64,000 bases of DNA from Balamuthia mandrillaris (Eukaryota > Discosea > Longamoebia > Balamuthiidae), in the NCBI GenBank assembly GCA_031835245.1, contig JAVKOQ010000141.1, positions 5,001-69,000 of the forward strand, given 5' to 3'. How positions within the stretch are numbered: the stretch's first letter is position 1; every line of letters starts with the position of its first letter. The notes under the pieces are model-generated. The model made no database searches. It was given only the letters and a program-made list of their open reading frames with translations, and was not told the DNA's origin. Below are positions 45,901-59,359 of the stretch, piece by piece. The position numbers and the translations under genes were made by a program.

Positions 45901-46090
45901 AGGTTGGGCAACGAGGAGGTGCCGAAACTACCCGCTGGGAGGAGGTGTTACGCCAAAGGGTTGTTGCGCTTCTTCCACAACCTGGCTTCAGTGCGGGGAG
46001 CGGAGTTCGTGTTCTTGGTGCGTGAAGAAGCGCTCGGATGGAGAAACGTGAGGTGAGATAAGTGGAAGCTAGTGGTAGGGGGAGCTCCAT
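42901..46090 (-). CDS. Organellar RNase II/R-family (RNB) 3'-5' exoribonuclease
   Basis: Processive RNA 3'-5' exonuclease of the RNB family. The ATG is at 46090 and the stop at 42901. Seven exons are visible. The N-terminus is Arg/Ser/Thr-rich with almost no acidic residues for about 50 residues (MELPLPLASTYLTSRFSIRA), which looks like a mitochondrial targeting peptide. The RNB domain carries the metal-binding signature NFDATEIDDAFSIA followed by FVHIADPSKWI. Later come NILVEEMMILSGEVAA and the family hallmark AYAQVSSPLRRYSDLLAHYQ. A short S1-like tail ends in TLGISTLDVGQDHLSLVPI. The resemblance to yeast mtEXO Dss1 and plant RNR1 suggests mitochondrial RNA turnover; this is inferred. Catalytic acidic residues appear intact. 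Confidence 0.9.
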
Positions 46091-46692
46091 TTTACTCGTT
46101 CTTCTTGTTTCTTGCAACCCCCTGGCCTTCCAGATAGAGGGTTAGGGTTAGGGTTAGAGTTATCAGGGTGACGTAAGCACGATAGTATGAACTATTAGGT
46201 TGGACGAAGAACTTGTGGAAGGCTCGAGTGGACAAGATTGGCTGCTCCTTTTCCCCTCCCTTTGTCTCAGCGAGAAATAAAGGACCCCTCAACACATTTC
46301 GTCCCTACCCTGCGGCACTACAATTTCAACTCCCAGCGCTGAACTGATGGCGAGGGTTGTCATGGAGCAGCTCCTCACCATCACGGAATATCTTTGTTGT
46401 TGCATTCAAATCCTACAAACGTTTGAGGACACCGCGGATAGGGGAAAAAAAAGACGTCGAGGGTCCATCCTCTGTATCTGTCTCAGTCTTCTTTGGTCTG
46501 GTCAACCTTCTCCTTCTCCTTCTCCTCTTCCTCCCCCTCCTCCAACATCTTTTCTCCGTTAAACGTTTTCTCCGTTGGCTGATTTATACTTGTCGGCGGC
46601 TTGAATGTTTTATTTGTCGATCCTTCAAATAAGCAACAAAGTAGACGCCGATATCGATGATAAGACTGCTATGGCCTGGAAGCTCGCTAAGC
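46091..46692. promoter_or_regulatory. Intergenic with interstitial telomere-type repeat
   Basis: These 602 bp lie between the RNB-nuclease start (46090) and the stop of the next minus-strand gene (46693). Three tandem GGGTTA units occur at 46139-46157, about 50 bp upstream of the nuclease ATG. A short plus-strand open frame (46347-46562) ends in a CT-rich microsatellite-like stretch and shows no similarity. Otherwise nothing is recognised. Confidence 0.5.
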
Positions 46693-47860
46693 TTACTTGC
46701 CGGGCACTAGGCCAAGGCGGATCAGAGCGTGAGCCATGTCAGAGAGAGACTTGGGGATGGGAGTGAACTCAAGACCGAGCACCTGCTTGGCCTTTTCGTT
46801 GGAGTAGGCGGGACGATGGACCACGGGGGCCTTTTCTTTGGTGGGGATGGGGTAGTTGGACAAGGAGGTGTCCTCAGCCAGCATCTTGGCGAGCTCCAGC
46901 TGGGATATGCCTTGCGGGGAGGAGAGGATGAACCTTCCGGAGGCCTCTGGTTTTTCCATTCCAAGGATGTGAGCTTTGGCTACATCCCTCACGTCCACCG
47001 CTCCAAAGCATGAGTTGGCTGAAAGGCAATAGATAGAGAGCTTGTACGTTAAGGAAAAAAAAAAGAATGGGAGGAGAGGGAAGGGTAGGTTGTCATACGT
47101 GTCTCAGTCACGGAGCCATCGAGGAAACCTTTGATAGAGGCCACACTGACCGAGTCAACGCGGGCAGAGTGGGGAGGACCTAGCACGAAAGACGGGTTCA
47201 TGACCACCAAGTCGAACCTTTCTTCCTCGGGCACATCGTCCTGTTCCTTGGCCACAAAATCCCAGGCAGCTCTCTCAGCAAGCGACTTGCTGAGGCGGTA
47301 GGGGGCGTTCTCAAGGGTGGAGTCGGTGTTCCAGTCGTCCTCCGTCCATACCTTGCCCTCAGGGGGGAGGGCCTGGGAGGCCACCGCCGCGCAGGAAGAG
47401 GTCAGCACCACCCTGCGCACCGTCTTGGCCTGCTTCACACAGCGCAACACGTTGAGGGTTCCTTTGAGGGCAGGGTCCACCAGATCCCTCTGCGGGTCCT
47501 CCACCTGCAGTTGGAAGGGCGAAGCCGTGTGCATCACATACTTGCAACCTGCATGGCAACAAGACACGTTTGTTTAAAAGATGTACGCGCACTCTCTCAG
47601 CTCCAATCACCCATATTCCCTTCACCTTCCTTACCTTCAAAACACTTTGCAAAACTGCCCTCAGTCAGTAAGTCGGCTTCAAAGAGCTCTAAGCCAGGAT
47701 ACTCCTCCAGGAGGTGCTTGGTTTTGGTGGCGTTTGAGAGGCTTCGCACGGTGCCACGCACATGATAACCCTTTTCAAGCAATTGCTTAATGATCTCCCC
47801 GGCAATGAAGCCAGAAGCGCCGGTTACTGCCACAATGGTTTTATCACCTCCTCCCTCCAT
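46693..47860 (-). CDS. NAD(P)-dependent dihydroflavonol-reductase-like short-chain dehydrogenase
   Basis: Extended short-chain dehydrogenase of the dihydroflavonol/cinnamoyl-CoA/methylglyoxal reductase-like group. The ATG is at 47860 and the stop at 46693. Three exons are visible (about 47860-47632, 47550-47098, 47020-46693). The nucleotide-binding motif is TGASGFIAGEIIKQLLEKGY. VMHTASPF and VLTSSCAAV follow, with the catalytic YxxxK in APYRLSKSLAE. Then NPSFVLGPP and VDVRDVAKAHILGME complete the family signatures, and a normal C-terminus ends with LIRLGLVPGK. Length (~335 residues) is usual. The substrate cannot be assigned; yeast GRE2-type carbonyl reductases are equally plausible relatives, and flavonoid metabolism is unlikely in this organism. 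Confidence 0.92.
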
Positions 47861-48386
47861 GATGCTTCACGGTTCAGTGTGTGCGGTGGTGGCCTCCTGG
47901 TTGTGGTTGTGGTTGTGGTTGTGACGAAAACTAGCCAATGCCCAAAACTTGGTTCGGGAGGAGGCCTGACCAAGCAAAAAGCGAAAACCGTACCAAAATG
48001 AGACAAAGCAAAACAGAAAAGACCTTTTTGTGGTAAGTTTATGCCTCTGTTTTGATTTTTGATTAGTGGTTTGAAACTTTCAGCTCCCTAATCTGAACTG
48101 GTGAGATCAGCATCTTCTCCAGCCCAGCCCTACTTGAGCAACAATGGAGCAGCAAATAGGGGGTGGTTCAGACGAAAATTACGGCGGCGGTGCCCCCTTT
48201 TGCAGCGGGAGGAGGAGAGGGGCAGTTTCGACTTTAATTGTGCACTTCAAGAAGGAGAGAAAAGCCATAAGGGACGCCTTTGTTCGTTCCCCGCCCCCCC
48301 CTGCCTGTAACCACTTACACCACACCTACCAAGGCAGGAGGCTCCTGGTCGTCCTAGGAGCCGCCCCTACTTTTTTTTTTCCCACC
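47861..48386. promoter_or_regulatory. Divergent promoter region, reductase / neurofibromin
   Basis: These 526 bp lie between head-to-head starts. A (GTTGTG)n run sits at 47897-47924. An in-frame ATG at 48144 would extend neurofibromin by 81 residues (MEQQIGGGSDENYGGG). The ATG at 48387 was preferred because it sits in ccaccATGG and similarity begins there, but both are possible. Confidence 0.5.
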
Positions 48387-51300
48387 ATGGAGGGAGATGA
48401 GAAGCTTATTGCCGACCTTGTGGAGCGAATCGGGAACATGGTAAGTTGTTTACCTCCACGCGTGTTGTAACGGTCGGTCGGTCAGGGCTAAGCAGTTGCT
48501 GTTCTCTTTTATCACAGGTGGTTATCCAGAGCTTGAATCAAGGTAGCCGAAGCTCCCACGAGGAAGTAAAGCAAGATGGGCTCAGAAAGCAAGCTGAAGA
48601 AGCCCTCCTGGAGCTGAGCGCCTCCAAAATAAACATAGTGGTAGGTGCCTTGCTCACCGCCACAGAATCTCTACCCAAGGTACGCAGGCCTTCCCACCGG
48701 CCTAACACTCAAGTTTTCTTGTCATTGGAGGAGAGGCCTTTCCTCCGCTAACACTTTTTCTTTCTCTGCTATTCGCCCAGCAATACAAACTTGAAGCAAA
48801 CGCCGACGAGAGTGAACACGCTGCCTTTGCTCAAGCGAAAACATACATGCTGCACCTACTCGGGCGAACCATGGCTGCAGCTTGGGACTTCATCGTACTG
48901 TCATTCATCTATTCGCTTCTTATTTTCTCTCATTTATTTCCGTTTATTCTTGTCTTTGTTTCGTTCATGATGTTGCTGTAGCCGTTATATTGGGGGCTGT
49001 TCTTTTTCTTTTTCGAACGGGAGGCAAGGTTACTCACTGGTTTTACCAACAGAAACGACAATTCAAAAATGTGGAAGGCCTGGATGAAAAAGAAAAAGTG
49101 CAACTAAAACAAAAAGAAGAACAGATTTTACCTCCTCCTTTGGAGGACGAGCTCGCTAAGCGGGTGCTGGATATCGCTTGGCATATTCTGCTGCGGCCCA
49201 ATCCTGCCTCAGCCGAATTGAAAGCCACAGCTGGAAAAATATTGTTTCAATTGTCAGCCAGCAATTACGAGAATGTTGCCAACAAAATTGATCTCTCATC
49301 TGCTGCAGACGAAAATACATCGCCACTATGCCTCATCGAGTATCTTAACGTCAACGCAGCTCATCTTTCTAGCCTGTTACAGAAGGTCACATCCGCAGCA
49401 AAAGCTGGAGCTTACAAAAAAGACCACCAAAAAACTTTGCTTTCTCGCGTACTCACCAAGGCCATTTGGTCCTGGATCGACCATTACCCAATGGAATTTG
49501 TTAATCTCTGTCAAAGTGGCTCTCGTTTGGATGGTAAATGGCGTTCTTTTTCCAACATATTGCAGCCTGCGCTCACCTTGTACTTCTAATGGCTATAGGG
49601 GAACCTGACGAACTCTTTGACATCTTTGCTGGTTGGTCTGGCAAAAATAAGAAGGGTCAATTCTGGCAACTGCAGACCATGTTGCTTATCTTGTGTCCAG
49701 ACATCATGCTCCAAGTTTCTTTGAAGAAAGGCAAACCAAAGGACGGGGGTCACAAAGTGCGCTTCGCTTTCATTCTCCTTTTTTCTTTTTTCTTTTTTCT
49801 TTTTTCTTTTTTCTTCTTTCTCTTTATAATTCTTGTTCTTATAATTCTTATTTTTTGCTGTTTAACTGCGGTTTCACAGGATAAATTCATGAATGACTTG
49901 AACAAAGCGCTCAAAGGGAAGCTGGCAGATGTTTCAGTTGTATGTTATGTGGATATCTGCAAAGCGTCTACCTTTGTATCCAAGCAAGACATGTCGGCGC
50001 TGCGTTACATCATCCCTTCAATCGAGACAGAGCTGAAAGAACGTCTCTTCAATCCAGAGCGACCCTTTCAGATGTCTGGTGGTGATGAAGTGCAGCTAAT
50101 GACCGATTGCCTTATTGCCACGTTTCGCTTATCTCCTCGAAAAGTGGTCAATTCTCTCTTTACAGATTTTCTCAGCAAGGAGTTTCCCCCAGTCTTTAAG
50201 CTTGTATTAGTAAATACTCTACAGAGAATAGTGGATGAAGGTACATACATACACTTTTTTCTCTCCTGAAGCTGGTCTGACAATCATCTTTGTCTTTCTC
50301 TCATGCAGGACAAAGCCTACCTTGGACCCCTACTATCGCGGACGCATATTCAGGTATTGCCCACCAGTTGCGCACCTTGTTCCAAGATTTGGTCAATCAT
50401 ACATCGGCCTACGATGAGCTGCGTCGCCAGAACGACAAAAATGCCAAGAAGCAGATAGAAAAAGTGGGCTATGAGGTGTCAATTGACATTCTTCGAAGGG
50501 TGATAGTCTTGTTCAACTCAGACCCTACCTTAGCGCTATTCCCCAAGGTGCGCAACTTCCTCGTAGCCGACACTTTCTCGCTTGTCAATGCTAAGATCTG
50601 TTCTCCACATAAATAGGACAAGTCAGACGTTGAAGCTATTCGTAACTTGCTTACAGGTCTCTGTACGTGTGCTTCCTTCTTTTCCCTTCCAGAACTTTCT
50701 GTTGCAGCCAGTGAAGCCTTGGTAGCGTTACACAAACCTGAAAATATTGCTCGGTGGTGTTCAAGTGATGTGATCAACGGGTTTTGGGATATCAGCTCTG
50801 CTGTAAACATCAGCATTGCTACTGTTTTGGCCGAAAGAGAAGACTTAGAAATCAATGACAGCCGTCAACTCATTGGCGTGCTTAAGCAAATATTGGAGCT
50901 ACGAAACGAGTTTCTTGCCAAACACAAGGTACACCTCTTTTACGTTTGTGCGTTAAAGAACGAGAATTATTCTTACTCCTTCCTCTGGTCATTGGACTCG
51001 ATTATAGGATGCACAACCTACTTCTGGCGAACACAGCAACACCAAAGCTCAAAGCAGCAAGAGTCTAGAAGTTGCTCTTCTTATTCACTTGTGCAGTAGC
51101 GAGACCGAAATTGTGAGCAAGGTAGAAACTTGCTTTGGACTTCTATGTGATGAAGTGGACATTCTAGGAGAAACAGACAGTGAGAATACTATTGTTGCTA
51201 ATTATGTCACTTATCGCAAGCTAGCTTCGACCTCGGTTATGTTCACAGGTGATGTCATTGCTCATATGTTTCCAATGAAAGTGTCATGTTTAACGGTCTC

Positions 51301-54300
51301 TTTCCTTCATCTAGGTCGAGCAGCCCAACAGCGTGCCATCCGTGTGGAGCTACGAAGAATAAGGGCTACTCCAGGGTACGTATTGCTTTCTCATTTGTGC
51401 ACCTCTACGGGCTTCTTTTAACGGGTAGCAACAAACAAACTTCTCTACCGATTTATAGAAACTTACAAGCGTGGCAACTAGTCGAAAAAAGATGGTCCCG
51501 GCTTACTCACTTGATCCTGAAGGCTGAGGAACAACGACTAGCAGAGCAAGCCAACGCGGTTAAGAAAACAGCAAAGACTGTAAAAGCAGGAAAAGCGCTC
51601 AAAGTACCGAAGCAATCCACTGCACCCGCACTTTCTATTCCAAATGACATCATAGTAGAATGGAACCACTATTCCGGATTTCTATGTGCTGCTGCAGGTG
51701 TATGTACTACAAAGAGCACACTCACGGGTAATTTCTACCTCTCGTTCAATAGTTGATAATGTAGCTCACACCCTTTTGCAGTAGAACAAAGCCGGAAAGT
51801 CAGTACAGAGAGCAAGGTGAAACACTTGGAGAAATTCATCTCCCAGCTTTTGGAGCTCATTGTAAGCCCCAGTGATGTCGTTCGTGAGACATCAACAGAG
51901 CTGACTGGGTCCACGCTCAGTCCTGCTGCCTATTGTATCCTTTTCTTAGATTTTTGTACACGTTCTTGTAGGAAAGCAGAGGGGGTAGTGAATAATGCGA
52001 TGTTTGTCTCTGTCCTTGACCAATTTACTTCTAGCTGATCTTTTTTATCAGCTGCATGCCAGAGTTCAACAATTTTTCGGCGGGGCTGGCCAAGTCAATT
52101 TTGGTGAAGATGCCAACAAGTTTGTGGATCAGGCCATATCAATCATCAAACACATACTTGAGTTGCCTCAGGTATGTCCCTTTGTTATTTTTTTAAAAAA
52201 GGCTTTTGACGCTCCTTACGCCGGCAATAATCCTTACCTGCTTTGTTTTTCTTGCTAGGATACTCATACTGCCGATGATTTGGCCTTGATAACCGATTTT
52301 GAGCCACTTATGGAAAATCTCATCAAATATGTCTCTCAACTGGTAAGCAAAGATAGCCCTACGTTGCCACTTCGTATCAAGGGCAAGCTTTGCGCGTGCC
52401 TCGAAGCCATGATGGGCAAGATCCAATGCATACCATTCAACAATGAGTTTGCTTTTCGGCAGAACGTTGTGGAAATCATAATGGAGTGGATCTCTGATTT
52501 TTCAGCTGTACTTAAATTCTTTCTCTTCTTTGTCTATCTCTCCCGTCTTGTGCACAGCTTTGCTGACTTCGTCACTTCAGAAACCTAAATCCTATTCTAA
52601 GCAACCTATTCTTGTGGATTTAAGCCCTGAAAAGAAAAAGGAGTTCGAGAAAGCTGCTCAAGTTTGTACTTCTACCCCGTTTACCTACGAATTTGCCCAT
52701 TAAACCTTGCTCGTCCAAATTCAAACCCAGGATGTTGACATCGCCGCTATTAAGGCCATTGCTTCATTGTTACGTGGGCTTACGCTTAGTAAAGATGAAA
52801 GGGAGGAAGCAGAAACAAGCACCCTTGGCAAATATTTCACCTTCTTTACCCGCCTTCTTACAAGGGCCAAGTCCGAGGTGAGCTTTCGATCTCAAAACGC
52901 TGAGACACTTCCTTCTAACGTGTTTCTTATTTTCAATTAATTGCTTAAACTGCAAACCCCTCAGCAATCCGGTTCTCCTCAGCAAGTAAAAGCGGACATA
53001 TCTGTTGTCGCCCTCAGCAACTTGCTCAGTACTAACATCGACTCTGCCTTGGACTACTTCACCACAATGGGCTATCATGAAGATCTTGAAACTAGAGCAG
53101 CGTTTCTTAAGGTCCTTACTAACATTCTTAATCAAGGCACCCAATTTGAACTTCCTGAAGAAGGCGAACGCTATGACAAGCTTGTGGAGGTATGCTCATC
53201 CTTACTGCTGCCTTCTGATATTGTATAATTGCCCATTCTGAAGCACATTGCAGCTGTTGCTTGACAAAAAATTGGATGTAGTTCTAGCCTTGTGCAATGC
53301 TATCCAAATCACAGAAGCTGATGAGGCTGCAAAGATACTTGTGCGTTTCTTCGAAGCAAATGAGAAGACTATGCTCTTGTTGAAGAAGACAATCGAGCAA
53401 GAAGTGAAGAGAACAGGTATCAAATTCATTTCCATGATGCATTTCGTCTTTTGCTCTCGGGTGCTTTGGTGCTAACTCGAAGTTTGCACCAGAAACTGAA
53501 AATACGTTGTTCAGACGGAATTCGATGGCAACCAAAGTGTTAGCGGCCTATACCAAGCTTATAGGCACTCGCTACCTCAAAGCCACCCTCAGCCCTGTGA
53601 TTCATAATCTGGTTTCCAACCCTCTCAACTTAGAGGTACCACTCATAAATGCTGTCCTTTACCGCTTATTTTCATGCACTAACATCCCTATTCCCTATCT
53701 CGTGCTGTCATTTCAAATTCAAAGCTGGACCCCCAGAAATTGCCCGAAGGCCAAAAACGAGAACAGAACATTGAGAACGCGACGGTCGTGGCCACCGATT
53801 TCCTCAACGCGATAATACAGTCTGTAGACTCATGTCCTCTTCCGCTAAGAGAAATTTGCCATTTCCTTGGCGAGTCTGTGAACAAACGATTCCCTGGCTG
53901 GGGACATAGTGCCATTGGTGGATTCATCTACCTGCGCTTTCTTTGCCCTGCCATAGTGGCTCCTGATGGGTATGGACTCATTCAATGTAAGTATACAGGG
54001 TTCTTACCATCGTTTTTTGAGAGCCACTGTTAAAAAGATCACGCAAACAACAACTCACGCCATTTCTCTACTACACTCCTTTAGCTTCGGTGTTAACTCC
54101 CGAACTTCGCCGGGGTCTTTTATTGACGACTAAGGTCCTGCAAAACCTTGCCAATAAGGTTATGTTCACAAAAGAGCCATATATGGAAGAGATGAACGCC
54201 TTTTTAAAGCAACACATGGACACCATTAGCGAGATTTTTGATCGCTTTGCGGTACGATTATCTCCATTCATAAGGTCGCATCCCCTAATTAATCCCCTCC

Positions 54301-54755
54301 CTAGACAATTCCTGACAAAAGCAAAGTTCCACCTTATCCGGCGATACATGTGTCCGAAGAACAGAGAGAAGAAGATCTTGCCAATCTGCACATTCACTTA
54401 AGTGCCAATCTCGAAAAAATTAAGAAGTACTTATCTGGACCCGAGCATAAGGTTACATTCCATACATTTTTTCCCATCAATTGCATTCGCTGACCCCTCC
54501 GTCTTTAGAAGCGTGGCCAAACTACAATCCTCCGATTGACGACATTACTGTCCCAACTGGGACCGCCCCCTGAACCTACTAAGAAGGTCTTTACCGCTGG
54601 TCCAGCAAGAAGTTTGCCCTCTGGCATGAAGGGAGTCAACGCCCGCCACGCCCAATGTACATACTTTGTTTCTGTCTCTTCCTCTTGCTATTTCTCTCTA
54701 ATTTTCCTCCTCCTCCTCTCCTCTCTCTCTCTCTCTCTCTCCCTCTCTCTCTCTC

Positions 54756-54795
<40 letters not shown>

Positions 54796-57700
54796 CCCCT
54801 CCAACAATATTATGTTTAATGGTTGGCTAACCATTGTGGGCAGTCATGAGTGATCACGCCAAACTAGATACCAAGGCTATTGAAGAACGGAAGTTATTCT
54901 ACAAACATGGCTTCACAAACGACAAACAGCCTGTCTTTTATTATATAGCCCGGAGGTTCGATGCCACTGAAGTAGGCCAATATCCTTTGTTGTACCATAT
55001 CATGAAGACAATGCAACCCGAGCTTGATAAGAAATATGTGATTGTCATCGACTGTACCTTATTTGATGTGGAACACGAAGTACCATTTGCCTGGATAAAC
55101 AAGTTCCGCCAAGTTGCGCCGAGTTTCCAAGGATTAACCAATGTCTACTTCATAAACGCCAACCACACCTTCAAGAAGTATTCCAAGCGCATAGCTAATA
55201 TCCTTTAATTTCGATGTTTCACCATCTCTACAATTTTAATGTCCTTCGTTCTCTCCTTAATCACTTTGCACAGGTTGTATCTCGTGCGCGCAACAAAATG
55301 ACTTTTCTATCCAGTGTTAAGGAACTTGCCAAAGTAATTCCAGAGAAAGAGCTTGGAATTCCTCCTTCAACAGGTGCGTGTCGCCGTCTCCTTCATTGTA
55401 CACGTCTTTGTTGACTGGTCTCCTATGATAGTGGCGGTGGAAAAGGATGTCAAGGCTACCTTCTCTCCTGTACAGAAAATTATGCAATACACAAACCAAA
55501 AAGAGGTTATTATCCGAATCAGGTAAAATCGTCCCGCTTTTTACCCATTTTATCTTTCATTGCTGACTAGGAGTCCACTTCTTCAGCAACAATCTTTTTG
55601 CTGTCATAACAACAAAACAGCACTGCATATTTGACAAACGGGTGGCCATGGTGGATCTTTACCATATTTCGAACATACGAGAAATCAATCTTTCTCCTGA
55701 CGACAACGAGCTTATTATCAAATATGATACAAAGTCCCAAAAAACAAACCTAACCTTTAAGTGCGAAAATGCCAACCGCATCATTCTTGTAAGCACCACT
55801 TATGCTACGACTATTTATTTATTTATTTATTTTAACAACTCTTTATGGTAACAATATCACTGCTCCTAGGCGCTGAAAGCCTCTAAAGCAAGATGGGATC
55901 TATCGAAGCCGGATACACTCCATGCCTCAAAGCGAAGCTTCCGTGCTAGCGAAGTCCCTGGCACCTTGCTCAATATGGCGCTTCTCAACTTAGGAAACCC
56001 GAATGCAGTTCTTCGTGTGGAAGCCTACAATCTTTTAACTGCTCTATGCTCTAGCCGTCTCTCTGCCCCTATTGCTCTCTGGGAGACAGCAGGTACCACA
56101 CGCCTCTTTCATTTCCACTAGCGAATCATGTTATTTGAATGATGCAGAGCTGACTTTGTTCTGTTAGGTTTGTGCATTCCTCGCAATACCACCAACTTTA
56201 CCGTAACGCTCAGCCAACGGTTGGCACAGACCGAGCCTGATATCACGTTGGAGTTCTTGATGGAAGCTCTGCATGGCATGGAAAAGATCAAAGAAAACCT
56301 CCCTGGTAAACAGCTCTGTTTAAGCTACATGAGCCACTGGATCTCGAACTTGCGACTTTTCTGTGCTCCAACAGACCAACCAGATAGTACTGTTAAGATT
56401 GAAAAAACTACGCAGATAATTAAGTCATTTATCGAGTTTACCATCAAGGAAGCAGGGGTCGCGTATCCTCCCCTCCCCTCCCTCCTCCCCTCCTCCCCTC
56501 CCTCCTCCCCCTCCCTCCTCCCCCTCCTCCCCTCCCCTCCCTCTCTCTCTCCTGTCTGTCTCTCTGTCTGTCTGTCTCTCTCGCTCTCTCTCTCTGTCGC
56601 TCCTCGGTTCTATCTTTGCTTATGTTTGCCTTTGTCACTCCAGATAACTGGGCCAGCAATTCAGGAAAAGATTTGGGAAGTGTTTGGAAATGTACCCGAA
56701 ATCTTAGATTTAACAATAGACTGCCTACTCGAAAGAGCGGAGCAAAAAAAGCAAGGAACAGCATTAAGTGTCATTGGCGATATGTTTGTTTCCATGGCTA
56801 GTTGCAGTCCAGGACTTGTTGCTGGTAAAGTTATTGCCAGATTAATGAAGGTACATGCATTTGCTAAATTTAGCTTGGTCCCTTGACTGATACGCTGCGT
56901 AAGGTTTTGGATTCTTCCAAAAATGGCCCGGTCTCTCGCTTGGATGAGCATGCACTGTGGAAGAAAATTGTTGTGCTTCTGCGCGTTCTCTTGATGCTCT
57001 CATTTAGTAATCTCCTTCATGTACAGCAGTTCCTTCCGGAGCTTTTATTCGCAATACTCTTATTATTCTCGACCGGCCCAAGCTTTGTGAGAGCAACTGT
57101 GCATGGCCTCTTCATCAATGTTGTTCAATCACTATACACAGCGCTTTTATCACCAGACAATAAGCTGCAGCCTCTAAGGTGAGTGTCCTATCCATTTATG
57201 TATAGCGGCAACCTTTTGTTCCGGGTATGGAATACTTAATTCCTTGCTTGATGCACCTATAAACTATTCCAGACTGCTTCTCTCCGAACTTAACCGACAA
57301 GAGATGCGAGTGCTTTTCGGTCTTGGTGGTTCTCCTGTTTCGCCCTTTTCAAAGCCATCGGACGACTCGGAATCTCTATCCTCAGCCGCTCCAGTTAGTG
57401 CTTCCCCACTTTGGCTCTCTGTTTGGGCCAACAGAAGACCATCCTCTAACCTGTTTTCATTTTTTCCATATAGTTGTCGATAACAACGGTAGAGACAGTC
57501 GCTACCAAGTTATTTTCTGTGCTTGGAGCCTGCTCTGCAGATGATAGCCCATGGCATGCCCGTTTGTTGAGGTAACTTACCCCATTTTGTTCGCGTTTTT
57601 TGAGTTTTTTTTCGACTTCTTAACCTCCATATTTTAGTCTCACCACAAGGACAGCCTATACTCCTAATCCTGCGTTGCAACCACGAGCCATTATTGCTCT

Positions 57701-59359
57701 TGGCGTTTTGTGCAACACTTCTTCCCTAGTAACAGATGACCTCATTTACCAAGTGTTGCGAACACTTCGAGATGTCCTCGGCGCACCGGTAGTCCACCTA
57801 TTCAAAACACCATTATGTTTTTATTGCTTAACACTTGCATGAAATGTAGGGACAAAGGCTAGACCATGACCTACCCTTGTCGCTTGTGATTTGCCTCACG
57901 CGCTTGTTGGAACACCTTTCCCCTAGTTCAAGATTCTTCAAACCGATGTTTTGGGTAGCAATAATTTTGTTGGAAATCGATGACTGCAAGCTTTTTGGAG
58001 TGGCAATCGGTCTATTGGAAGCTGTTCTCAAAACCATGGATTTGCATGAGTGTTTGGATGGTATGCTTTTTAGTATATTTTGCTTTTATTGTTTGATGGC
58101 TCAATTGTCTGTGAACTAGATGGTATTACCTCCTATTGCTTGGCTTGTCGCGAAGAGTGTGGCTTGGAGGCAATCCTTACCAAGGCCGATCAAGTTACCG
58201 GGATTAGCTTTAAAACGAGCTTTTCATTTGCAGTATCCGCTCATTTATTAAAGGTTCACAACCCTGCACCATTTCCTTCATATTTGGAGAGGCTTCGGCT
58301 AATGTTTTGATTCCAATATAGGGACTAAGAACTCCTGCAACGAAAACTGCTACTGCAAGAGTACTTTCCACCTTTGTAGATATAGCAGCTAAAAAGGGCC
58401 TTGGCACCAACGTGCTTGGCTACTTAGCGGCTTTACTTCCCGTTAAGGGAGACGACATGGACCATTTGCGCAATTTGTATGGTTTTCTCTTGCTGTTTTT
58501 ATTGTCTTTATTTCATGTTCTTGTTCTTCTTGTTCCTGTTCTTCTTCTTCTTGTTGTTCTTCTTCTGCTGCTGCTGCTTCTTCTTCTTCTTCTTATTAGT
58601 TCCTTATGTGAAACCTGCCCGCATTAAATAGATTGCTACCATCTGGTGAAGCTGGTTCTCCTCATCAATACTTGTTTACGGAGCAAATGCTTCCTGATAC
58701 TATGAATGCAGCCCTTTTGTTTACTCTGCTGGTTACCATTCTTAAATGTACGTATACACGACAATCTATCACTTCCAGCAATATGTAGTGGTTTGACATT
58801 TACCGTTGCTCCAGCATCAGATAGTGAGCATGAGCAACTCTTCATTTATGAATCCCTGAAGGAAGGAGTGCTTACAATGCCCGAAGCCTTTCCTGTCGTG
58901 TACACTTTCACTCTTTTTCATGGATACACTCTTCTTTGTGTTGGCTTGACATCTATTCTAAACTCTTCCATTCTTTTTGTTTTCACGTTCCATGATTTGA
59001 TTTCAAAGCTATGACATACTTTTACCCAAGATGGCTCAAGTTATCCAGAACAGCCAAAACGAACAGATTATAGACGCATGTCTCTCCATCATGAAGTCAA
59101 TTTTTTCGAGTGGTATGGAGTCCACCGTTTCAAAGAAGAGACTGCCCAGCAAAGACTATTTGGCTCAGAAAGTCGGCTTTCACGGTCTGGTTGATGCCGA
59201 CTCCTTCACGGTAAGGCTGGATTTAAAACCATATTCTTCTTGCGTTTGATTAACCCCGCTTGTGTTATGTAGAAACCCGTTCCCAAAACCGATGCCTTGG
59301 TTAAGATAGCATGTAACGTTCTAGATCAAATCTTCACTCTGTGTGGACCAAGAAACTGA
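48387..59359 (+). CDS. NF1: Neurofibromin (NF1/IRA-type Ras GTPase-activating protein), full length
   Basis: Accelerates Ras GTP hydrolysis. The gene spans ~11 kb with several dozen short exons; the ATG is at 48387 and the stop TGA at 59357-59359. The N-terminal HEAT-like region has KLCKASTY-type matches (VDICKASTFVSKQDMS, LFNPERPFQMSGGDEVQLMTDCL). Next is GYHEDLETRAAFLKVLTNIL. The Ras-GAP domain (about 53500-54260) carries the arginine finger in LFRRNSMATKV and the FLR-type motif YLRFLCPAIVAP. The Sec14-PH module (about 54850-55800) contains PVFYYIARRFDA and YVIVIDCTLFDVEHE. The long C-terminal HEAT region includes EVPGTLLNMALLNLGNPN and KVIARLMK. This matches vertebrate neurofibromin from end to end. 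Dictyostelids also have NF1, where it limits Ras during macropinocytosis. GAP residues look functional. Confidence 0.95.
54718..54796. repeat. (CT)n microsatellite in a neurofibromin intron
   Basis: About 79 bp of nearly pure CT on the plus strand, in the sense of the gene. It lies in an intron just before the exon encoding the start of the Sec14-like domain. A second, C-rich version (ctcccctccc then CT/GTCT) is at 56462-56606 in another intron of the same gene. Confidence 0.95.

Noticed and set aside
46347-46632. Small plus-strand frames between the RNB nuclease and the reductase
   Set aside because: Short, ending in a CT-rich low-complexity stretch, without similarity; could be promoter DNA.
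21823-59359. A functional gene cluster or metabolic operon
   Set aside because: The genes belong to unrelated pathways with mixed orientations, as expected for a compact eukaryotic chromosome; the growth-signalling theme is only suggestive.
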